A stretch of 64,000 bases of DNA, from the NCBI GenBank assembly GCA_022818135.1, contig JAFMSR010000005.1, positions 24,160,175 through 24,224,174 on the forward strand, written 5' to 3'. Source of the stretch: Saxidomus purpurata (taxonomy: Eukaryota > Mollusca > Bivalvia > Venerida > Veneridae). The notes beneath the pieces are model-generated. The model was not told the DNA's origin, ran no database searches, and saw only the letters and a program-made list of their open reading frames with translations. Positions 49,795 to 61,700 of the stretch are shown one piece after another. Every line of letters starts with the position of its first letter. Within the stretch, counting starts at the first letter, position 1. The position numbers and the translations under genes were made by a program.

Positions 49795-52700
49795 TGGCAA
49801 GTCTGCGAGCGAAGCCTAGTTCAGTGAAAGTCTTCCTGTTGTCTGGGATCCCTGATGGTGTAAGGAAAGATCTGGCCAGGAAGATTCACTTACTTGGTGG
49901 AAAACACTTTGACTTGCAGGTTAGTATGGTATTTGGACTAGTAAACACTGATCAAAATGCCTGTAAACAAGAAAAAGCACCATTTGCTTCTGTTATTGTG
50001 AAGAAATAAAAAACTTATACTGATTGCATGTTTGGTAATGCCTATTAAAGTATGATTGCAATGCTGTTAGTGGCATTTTCATATCAAACTTGGGATGCTT
50101 AGAGTTTTCATCATTTTCCAAGTTAAATGTACATGTATAATGATCTTACATAAAATCATGCTAACATGAATGTCGCCATGGTTGAATGCGGTTGCGATAT
50201 TTCAGTTCTTTGGTAGTGGATGGGTATTGTCAAAATTTCAAGAAGCAGTTTCTTACAAACTTTTGCCCTCCTGAATTATTGCCCTAGAGACATAGTAGGG
50301 TCATACCAGAAATTTCCATTAAATACTCATATATTTTCATTTTGCAGACTGGTCATTGCATTGTTTTGCAGCAGACTACAGAGAAAACTTATGGGATAAT
50401 GACAGAATTGAAGCAAATTCACTAACATGAAGAAATTGACACCAAAATATATATGGACTGAGTCTTTACACATAAAAGTGAAATCTTGCTAAAATCAAAC
50501 ATTTACTGTTAAGGGGGGTCACTGGTGAGGTTTTGGATTTTTGCACTTCCGGAAATTTACATTTGTTATATTTAAAAAATGATGAGTTAACTGGAAAAAA
50601 CAATTGTACAGTAGTAAACTTAGGCACAATAGGAATGTTTTAGTGTAAAAAAATTGAACATTTTTGAGAAAAAATATTTTGACCTCACATTTGGTGACTA
50701 AATTGAACATTTTTGTCATATGCCAAAATGGGGGTAGGGGTACAAAAAAAAGTCATTTCTCAAAAACCATTTAAGATATTTACATAATTCAAACTGTATT
50801 ACAAGAAGAATTGTTAGGATATAAAAATTCATTAATGATTAGTTTATTTTACAGTTCTTTGTTACAGACATATGCCGTCATATCTCAAAGCTCATCGAAA
50901 TCTAAAAAACACATTTTTTGTCAGTTTTTATTGAATTTCTTTCTTATATGCACATTGACCCCCATTTTTTATTTTTGCATTCTAAAACAAAGGTTTAAAT
51001 CAAACTGTAGACAAAATATCTGAAAAAGCTTGTTATTCCTTTATCATGAAATAATCATTTATCAAAAATTGAAAAAATGAATTTAAGTAAAGTGGGTGGG
51101 GTAATAATAAGGGGCGTAATATTTATTCAGATGATGATAGAAATACCACTATCTCTAATTTTTCATCCTAAAGTATAATATACTACATAAGAAAAGATTA
51201 GAAAGTGATATCCATTCTGAAACATACATCAGATACATAAACGTTTATAATACTTAATTCTAGCTAATTCTGCATTAAGTACCTTGATCTGATAGTATAT
51301 CACTAAAGATTAATATCGCGAAAAAGTTAAGTCATTGACCCATCATTATTTTTTCAGAAATTAACTAGCAATATGATAGTCTCCATAAAAAACAGGGTCA
51401 ATAAAATATCTTGTTATTTTGAATTTCAGCAGTGACCCCCCTTAATGTCAAATATTGAATAAATAGTGACTTTTGTGTATATTTCACAGGACTTCAAGAA
51501 GATATGTACACATGTAGTCTGTGGCAGACTGTCACACAGTGAGAAGTTTCTAGGAGCGTGTGCAACTGGGAAGTGGGTGTTACATCCAGACTATGTACAA
51601 GACTCGTATATAGCTGGCTGTTGGCTAGACGAGGAACAGTATGAATGGTGCGATGACCATATCTTACATAAATATAAAGGTTGATTTTACACAAATTTGT
51701 TTTAGTTTTTATTGCAAAACAAGCTATATCATCAACTTGGTCATTGTTGAGACATTAGATATAAACAAACAAATCACTAAGTTTTTCCAGTATCAAATAA
51801 AGAGCCAATTACTGGCAACTATTTACTTTCTGGTATAATGTGACAGGTGTAGCATTTAGATGTCTTGCCTATGGATACACCTTACATAGCTTGATCTGGA
51901 ATTTTATTACCACATGCTGATTCCATTTTGATTGCAAGGACTTCACTAACTTTTCCTTGTGTAGAGAAATACATGTAAATGTATGGGTTCTTCGGCTAAT
52001 AATAAAACACAGCTTTCATTACTGATGCAAAACTCCCAACAAACTCAATAACTTATATAGCTGCTATATTAACAATTGGTCATCTAATGAAGTTAATAGT
52101 TTCATGTGTAATATGTACACACATGTGCACAGGGCCAAGAAGTGTAATTAATCTGAAAATGAATGTGTAATATTTAAGATGTTCGGCAATCTGAATGCTA
52201 ATGTATACATGTACCTAGTACTTTCATTATTTCAGTTGACATGTCTCTTGCTCTGGCAGCAAGAAGATGGAGATTTTTGCTTGGTGATGTATCTGCAGCA
52301 TTTACTGGCTGGAAGGTAGCTGTTATTGCTGGGGCTAAAAGGTCAAAGGTTATTAAAAGGTAAAAACCTAACTCAGTCTTGAAAAAAAGAACGACCTTGC
52401 TGAAGATAACAGACCTCGCTGCCCATATGCAATGGAAGCTAAATTCGCTTTAATTAAGAAATAATCTATGGCTTGGAGTGCTTTATCGAAATTGAAGCAT
52501 TCCCCGGAGGTGATGTGCCTGGCGGAATAATTCACGAGGGCGAAGCCCGAGTGAATTATTACGCAGGCACATTACCAACGGGAAATGCTTCAATTTCGAT
52601 AAAACACTCCAAGACATAGATTATTTCGATTCTTAGAAGCCGATGTTTTAAAAACTATCGTAACTACTATGGACCTTTTTTCAGTTCGGCGGTAATGTGT

Positions 52701-55700
52701 AAAACAGCATAAGTAGTAGCTGTTGGAATTCACTCCCCTATTCGGGCAACCATTCAAGATATCAAACATAACTATATTATACAAACTTATTTTAGTTTAA
52801 TCATCTAATACATAAAATATAAAAAGAAATACCTGACTGACATTATGCAGAAGACGTCAGATTTACAACCTAACAAAGCAGCCAATCGATTTAAATGCGT
52901 ACCGTTAATTTGAACTGTACAACGTTTTAACGTGGAGTAATGACGTCAGTGTGATGACGTAAACGTTTTCATTCATAGTTTTGTCTCCCGGAATCAGAAC
53001 ACTGTATGACTGTTAATCATGAATTTCCTGGCCTTTTTAAAGGAAAACAAGGTGAGGGTATTCTAAGGCTTACTTGACGCAATCAAAAATAATATTTAGG
53101 TTCTTAAACAAATCTTTTTCATGCGACTGATGTATTTATACTGATATTATTTCCATTTCTATATTTTATTTTTGCGCGGGAGTAAATTAGAAAAGTCGGA
53201 AGGAGCTACTTCCATGTCCGAAACTCCGCCTACTTTTCCGAGTGCTTTAATCATATTAATGCACTCGAATTGACTATAGAAGTATACCATAGGCATATTA
53301 GAATTCTTAATATTTATATTTTTATTCAATTTTTTATCTCGTTTAATATGCTCATGGGTGAGCTGAATAGCCATACTCAGTAACAGCCTAGTGTTGATAG
53401 ACATCTAAACATAAGTTATGAGAATCAAGTGCAACCTGAATGTCATTTTTGCGGCTATTATTGCTTTTATTTTGGTAGTATTTTTGCATCCAATTATGCA
53501 TTTACAAGTTAGATAAAATCACTTGTCCGTTAGAAAATTTGTACTCACCCAACCTTCAGAGCCCGTAGATACAAGCAGACAAGTGGAATTAATTATTATA
53601 CATGTATGTGCTGTTTAATAGGTTACTGATATCTGGTGGAGCTGAAGTGTACAACATGAGGATACCAGTGAGGAACCCAGCCAAAGTGGCTGACACTATT
53701 GGTTATATCTTTGTCAGTGAGCAGAACTTGAAGTCTGTTGTAAAGCTTATTGACTATGGTGTGTTATGTATCAGACCGGAATTCATTGGAGACTTCCTCA
53801 TCAAGGTATATAACTTAAGATGCACATTTCAATTTATGAATTTATATAAGCATGCCATGTCATGCTTTAGTTTGTCGTTTTACTCCTTTATATGTCTTGT
53901 CTTACCAAGATTTGCAAAGGAGCATAAATGTCTGTCCATGCACATGTGAAAAAAAATTTTTTTATGGTGTTGGTGAAATCAAAGTACCGATCAGGATATA
54001 TTAGATTGTGGACCTGGCATGTGATCGCTATCGGCCAATCAGGATTAAGTATTTTTGGAAGGTATATGATATAATGAAATGTAGTACTGCTTAGTTGTAA
54101 AATGTTAAGATCAGAATGGATTTGAACTGATAAATGTTCAATAGAGATATCTTGCTGAGTAGTTTAAGTTCCCGCATTTCTAGTTCAGAAGGGGGTTTGG
54201 TAACATGTCACTGAGAGCAGTCTTGCCACAGATTGGAACAGGTTTGAAATACATACATCTTGGACTGACAGTAAAAGTATTCCAAGTGTAAAAACAAAAG
54301 CCGTTAGGACAGTTACATAGCCATCCTTTGGGATGAACTTTTTAAATACTAATCAAAATTTGTGTTGAAATGGAGGAAACACTCTGTGTATTTTAGGACC
54401 CACAACCAGATCCCATGGATTATATTGTCCAGATAAATACTGAAGATGAACTGCCATTAGAAGCTGTGGAACCTTATAGTCAGAATTCTTTTCTCATAGA
54501 GTCACAGAGATCCATATATCTGTCTCCTCAGAAACTTTCATCCTCTCAAAATTCAGGTAAGTCTGACACTACAATCTGATTGGTCAGCTATGAATCTGTC
54601 AATTTTTTTAGATGTTTTTTCCATCTGTCTGTTTTGAAGTGACCATTTCACTTACGATAGGTATTAAGTTACATGTTTAAATGTATTTCAAGTGTTCCTT
54701 GTTATTTACTTTCTGGTGCTTAAGTTTATGATATTCACAGTCTATAGAAAAGTTCTAAAGGGGAAAAAAATCACCACTAGTGTTTTCTGGTCAGTTTGTC
54801 AAAGGTCAAGATCAGACAGACCCTTTGATGACTTTATCATACTAAGTCTTGTTAATTTCAACAGATAGACAAGAATGCTTTACTTCTGACTTGCAGACAT
54901 ATAATTTTATTTGGTTGGCTTTAAACTGGGTTTTGGAACTTACATGTGCTTCCAACAGGCTGCACATAAATTCAACTGAAGATTCCTGTTTAAGGTGTAA
55001 CATCATTGTCATCTAAGTATGATTTTTGTATTAAACTTCCCTGAATCTGTTTTTTTTTTCTCACTTTTTTTAGCTGGCTAAATAAGTCTTACTGTTACTA
55101 TGTTTGTGGCAGCTTTATCTAATAATAGTCTGTGTGGTATGTAGACAGAGCATTATTGTAAAATTAAGAAATAATTGTCAACCTCGTATACCCCATTTGA
55201 CAATGTTTATGGTTGACAGTAACCACTGTCACCCTGGAGAAAGGCAATTTGTTCATAATGTTGCATGCTTTATTTCAGAGTCTACCCCTTTGTCATCTGT
55301 AACATCTTCTCCAGCTTCAAGTGATAGGCCAGCATCCAAATTAGTTCATGATGTTACCCATAGACTTTCCAAATTGGAACAACCAGGTCCTTCACATGTA
55401 GTGGATGTAAAAGTTGAACCCATTGAAAGTGAAAGAACTAAAATAAAAATAGAGTTGGGAGAGGTCATTGATTTAACTGATGATACTGATGAAAATGTTC
55501 AAATGGAATATGGTAGCACAGGTAACAATGAACAGTTTGAAAGTTGTGAAATGGTAGATCAAGATAATGAAGATCCTAACAACGAAGGACTGGAGTCAAT
55601 GGACATTGAAGTAAAGTCAGAAAATCAGGAAAATAGAGATCTTGCAAATTTGAGAAAATCCAGAAGAAATCTTGTGAAGAAGTCTCCAGCATGGAAGAGT

Positions 55701-58700
55701 TTGATTCCTGGGAGAAGGTCATCGAAAGAGACATTGATACAGTCAGAGGATATCGAAGAAGATGAACTGACTGCTAGTCAAGGTGCAGACAATGCTAGCA
55801 TGGCTAGAAACTCTCTTACTGGAAGTAGACAGGAAGTGTCTGTAAAACGTAACTTGATGGAAAGTTTAACGGAAGATACAAAAACAAAAAGCCAAGTTAC
55901 TAGCACACCTCTTAAAACTCCAGTAACAAGTAAGTTGACAAGATTTGGTAATTATGTTCTCCTCCCTCTGCCCCTTTTGACCTACTTTTATGTTATTGTA
56001 CCACATGTACAATCATGCAAACATTTCTATATATAACCTAGATGATATTGTTAGGTTCCATGAGGGCGGCATTTGGGGCGATTTATGAGACATTTGTTTT
56101 GTTTTTTTAAAAATGCCTGTTTTGTTTTTCAAATATTAAGCATAATCTGAAGATTTTTTGTCTTTATAATTTTAAGAATTTTAAGCCTGATTTGATCTTA
56201 CACTGATTTTAGAGATTAAGTTTACAACATTTGATGCAGAGATACCCAAGTTTTTAGCAATTTTAAATTGTTGCAAGATTAAAATAAACATTTAGTTTTA
56301 TGCCTTACAGGCAAGGAAAAGAGTGGTCTTTCTGATCACTAAGAAGTTTATCTTAAATTACAAATTGGATGGTTTGTTAATATGTGTAACACATTGTTTT
56401 GAGCTCACCTGGCACAAAGTGCCAGATTGAGCTATTAGGATTGCTTTCCGTACGTAGTACGTCGTATGTCCGTCCACCATTTCCTTCAAATGACATCTCC
56501 TCTGAAACCACTGGGCCAATTTTGAAGAAACTTTGCAAGGACGTTCCTTGCATGAAGCTCTATCAAAGTTGTTCAAAGAAATCCATTCCATGCAGAACTC
56601 TGGTTGCTATGGGAACAAATAGGAAAAACTTCAAAAATCTTCTTCTCTGAAACCACAAGGCCTAGAGCTTAGATATTTAGCATGTGGCATTGTCTAGTGG
56701 ACCTCTACCAAGATTGTTCAAATTATGACCCCCAGGTCAAAATTGACCCCGCGCGGGTGGTCACTTAGTTTTGCATAGGCTTATATAGGAAAAACTTTAA
56801 AAATTTTCTTCTCTGAAACCACAAGGTCTAGAGCTTAGATATTTGGCATGTAGCATTGACAAGTGGACCTCTACCAAGATTATACAAATTATGAGGCCTG
56901 AGTCAAAATTGACCCCGCCCGGGGTGTCGCTTGGTTTTGCATAGGCTTATATAGGAAAAACTTTAAAAATCTTCTCTGAAACCACAAGGCCTAGAGCTGA
57001 GATATTTGGCATGTAGTATTGTCTTGTGGACTTTACCAAGTTTGTTCAAATTATGCCCCTGGGGTTAAAATTAACCCTTTACGGGAGGGGGGGAAAGCAG
57101 TAACTGTTGATTTCACATAGGCTTATATAGGGAAAACTTTTTAAAAAACACAAGGCCGACAGGCAAATAATAGATATTTTAAATGTTGCTTAGCATTGTG
57201 TAGTGGACCTCTACAAATTATGTTAGAATCATGACCCCTTTTATTATAGCAAATGGTAGTCAGGTGAGCGATATAGGGCCATCATGCATCATTTTGTTTT
57301 AATGATTTTTATTCAAGTGAATTTATTGAAGTAACAAAGCATTAAATGTAATTTTATAATCTATGTGTTTGTGTAGAACTGTGATTTTATGAGAAGGGTC
57401 TTTTATTTTATAATATTTAGAAGACAGATGAATTAATTTGAGTTGAATGATTGAATTGTTGCAAACTATCCATAATGTTATTGTTCTAAAAAAAAAAATT
57501 TTAAAATTAATTTTTAAATTTTTTTTTATGTCATTTGTGTAAAATTCCTTTATTCTACAACAAATCTGATGGCAGAAATCAATTCTGCAGGAAAAATACC
57601 ACTAGGGCACAAAGTTTGGTTAAGATATCTCAATTAGAACTAAAACTACAGAAGAATAATTATTGCTTTAATTTTTCGGTTCCGCGACCGTTAAGCTTTT
57701 CTTATTGTTTTATATAGAGAAAATTTCACGAAAAAGCCGTCATTTTTCAACTTTCAAATTTGAATAACTTTAGTTCTAATTAAGATATTTGAAAAATCTA
57801 AACTGTTCTGGAAAGGTCTTTCCAAGGCCTTTCATTTGCAATCAATTGCATATCAATATGTTAACTTTCAAAAATTAGTCAGGGTTGCTAATCATGGCCC
57901 TCTTGTTTCTTTGGGATAAGCACCTGTTTCAGCAATATATCAGTGGCAGCCAGTTTACCTAACCAGAATGACCAGTACTAACTCTCCTCCATAAAAAACT
58001 GTAAACTTTCTCTCGCAGTGAATCTGGTCAGTGCAGGGATTCAAACCCATAACCCTCGTCCAGTAATTAACAGCACTGTTTGTTATGTTCTTGTTCTTAC
58101 TTTAATTTTTTGAAATAACCAAAAAACTTTATATACTTTTTACAGAGAAACACTTGCTACAAGCAACACTTAACATGTCTCCTATAACAAAATTCTTCAA
58201 GCGCCTTGAATCACCTGCTGGAGTCAGAACTGACCGTCTGAACAAGTCCGATCTCACAGATTGTAGGGCTTCAACATCTACTGTGAACGTTGAAATGGGA
58301 CAGCTTAATAAATCTGACTTTGTATTAAACAAACCTACCACCACAGTGATCTCAAATGATGTAAAAAGAGAATCTGAATTTAAGTTGAAAAGTACGACGG
58401 ACAAAAGTGATACAAATGTAAAGAAAGGAAAAGTACAAAATATCAGCTGTTCTGGGAGTGCTGGACAAAAAGAAGTAAACCAGTCTTGGCATAAACAAAA
58501 CAAGAATTTGCTGAACCAGTCTAAAGGAAAATGGAAACCAGATGGTGAAGGGGACAGGAAGAGAAAGTCACCAGATACAGAGAAAGGTATGTACATGATT
58601 GTATACTAGCAGTTAAATGTTTATGTAATATGGCAAAACAGGGCTTAGCATCTCAGTAGTAATTGAATGCGCCCAATAGTTTTACACCGCTACTTCCTGT

Positions 58701-61700
58701 GTTCAGCTGTGTGGAGCATGATGTAAGTCTTAATAACTGCTGTTGCTCATGTAGCTAAAACTGCTGTTGCTCATGTACCTATAACTGCTGTTGCTCATGT
58801 AGGCAGTTATAGCTGCAACTTCTGTTGCCTTTTATTGCAGTTGTTGTTGTAGTTCCAGTATCAGCTGCTGTCACTCATATAGCTGTTACTTTTGTTATTC
58901 TTGTAGCTGTTAGTACTGTAGCAAATGTTACTCTCTTTTGTAGCTGATGCTGTCACAAGTGGACCTCCCAACAGTAAACGGGTCACGAGATCCACACCAA
59001 CTAAAAGTGGAGAAAGTATTTTGAAAAGATCTCCTGAGAAGTCTCCTGCCGTCAGTGATTTTACTACAATATTTGTGTCACCATCCAAGAAGAGAACATT
59101 GCCAGACAAGCTTACTGCACATGGTCATGCATCACCTGCCAGTAATACAGAGAGTTTAGTAAATCAACCAACAGTCAGTACAAACAATAACAGACTGTCT
59201 TTACAAGGTACATTTATTAATACAGTGTACATTGTGTTTTCAGTAATTGTGGAAATCTTAATCCTCAAACTTACCCAATGTCTAAACTTACTTGGCTGTC
59301 AGTTTATGCAGTAGCAGTTGTTGTTTGTAGGATATATGCTTAAGATTTATCAATCAAATAGTTGACAGAGTAGATCATGATCAACCATATAAAGTTTAAC
59401 AACCCTTATATTATGGAAATATTGTGTTTACAATAACAGAAATATGGCAGGGAAAGTTTTGGGTTGATCTGTAACCAACTATTAGTAGAACAAACATTTT
59501 GTGGTAGTTAAAACTGATGACTCAGAGGAGAGCCTTGATTTGTATGTGATCCATTTGTGATAGTTGTGTGTGATGTATACCGCACCATTCCAATGTGATG
59601 TATACCGCACCATTCCAATGTGATGTATACCGCACCATTCCAATGTGATGTATACCGCACCATTCCAATGTGATGTACTGTAAATTGGTTAATATTCGGG
59701 ATTGTTTTATTTTTTGCTATTTTCACCAATTTCCCTTTTCGCTTATTAAAAAATCTCATGAAAGATTCATTTCACATAGATTTCCTATTAGAGCATTATC
59801 CTTTTGCGAATATAAAATTCGCGAATAAAGTCTGCACACAAATTTTTGCGAAAAATTTCCCAATTTACAGTTATGTGATATAATTATTTTACAGAGGACA
59901 CACAAGAAGATACTGGTAGAAAGAGAAAAGCTGATCATGATCCTCATCTGCAGCAAGTTATAGCAGACATCAAAAGGAGAAAGGTCTGTTGTACTTTAGA
60001 ATAAACATATAGACTGTTACACTGTTTCGTTTAGATTGTTCATAGATTTCTCCCCTGGTGAACTTGCCATGACCCCAGTATGACTCCCATGCATACTGGT
60101 ACCCAGGGTTTCCGCTGTAATTCGCCAAATTCGCAAATGGCGGAAAAAAAATGCGAGAGGCGAAAAAAAGTCTACCCTGGCAAACATTTTTTTCATAAAC
60201 ATCAAATACCTATATCATCAAGGCATATTATCTATCCGCTAATTGTATAATTGGGCGCCCGGAAATAGCAATATACAACCTAATTGGTGACCACGGTATG
60301 TTACGTAATTGACACGGATTAGGTATGTTACGTAATTGACACGGATTAAAGTTTATTTTTGTCTGAAGACGTCTCAAGCTGTCACAATAATTGATGCTTG
60401 TATAATCGCCAATCATCGGCGTACCGCCCTCATGTTACAAGATCGCCAATCATCGGCGCCGTACCGCCCTCGTCTAGGCGAAGCAAAGATTAACGCAAAA
60501 TTATTGCCAACATTTATGTAATTGTCGGCAGCTCTCACAGTCGGATCGTCTACACAATGATTAACCCTCAACGTCCCAAAATCAAAAGTAAATTATGACT
60601 AAAAGCAAAGAATGTTCGCAATTGAAATCGCTTGGTATAATTTGTAAAGTTAAAAACAATTCTTTGCAAAATTCTCGGCCATTTTTCGCAGTCGAATCGA
60701 AAAACACTAGCTCAATACTTGATAATTAATTAAGCCCGAATCCAAGTGCCGACTTCGAGGACGGGAATTAATGTTCTTCGTTAAAAACAAACTAATTTAC
60801 TTTGGTCAATTAATTAAGTTAAAACATTTTGTTGTTTAATATTGAGAAGTTTAGAACATCAAAATCGTTAGATTTATTAAGAGGTTACAGGGCACTTTTT
60901 TGTAATCAAAAATATATTTCCCTTCACGAAAAAGTCCACTTTAAAAGTTGACAAAGAAATTGAAGATTTGATGAATGTACCGGAAGCCTGTTTGGAAAAC
61001 GTAACCCTCTATCAATAAAATCATTTCAGAATGATTTCTTGCAAGTATATAGTAAGATACATGTGAAATTGTGACACGAAAATCGTCGTTTTTCACCTAT
61101 TTTCGCGATCCCGTTTTTTTATTTCTTCAAAGAAAACAGTGTTATAAAGACTCAAAGAACAGATAGAAATACATGTACGATGTTTTCAGCTAACGACTGC
61201 ATTTTACTACATATTGAAATAAAATCATAACAATTAATATAAAGTTATTGTGTTAATATAAAAAAAGATTTTGAAATCAAGTTGGTAATATTAATTTGTC
61301 AAACTACATGTCAGGAAAGGCTTTGAAATGAGTTTAAAAGGCTTGTTTCCAGACGGTTCCAGGGGCCTAAGACTGATTTTTTGAAGAAAACAAATACATG
61401 TTCAATGCATATGACAGGGCATTATAAGCTTCCCAGGCCACAAGAATTATGTGTGTATCTGGTCTTAATACATCTTATACAGGTATTCAACACACTTCAA
61501 ATGGTGTCATTTTGATCTGTAAATTAAACAAAAAAGCAAAGAGGGGAGGGGGCACCCCTCCCGGACCCTCCCCCTTGCATACTGCTGAATATAATAATTG
61601 TGGCCAAAAAAATTTTAGGGCCAGTGGAAACCCTGGGTACCTTTGGTAAAATTTGAAAATTGAGGGAGTTTTGTTTTACCTGGCTGCAATACCCAGTCAG

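Noticed and set aside
55104..55278. Upstream part of the 310-codon frame as coding sequence
   Set aside because: The frame runs back through intron sequence; the acceptor TATTTCAG at 55278 and phase match to the previous exon mark the true exon start.
59508..59759. Minus-strand frame with repeated HIGMVRYTS-like residues
   Set aside because: It is the 25-bp minisatellite translated; the period is not a multiple of three and no gene context exists.
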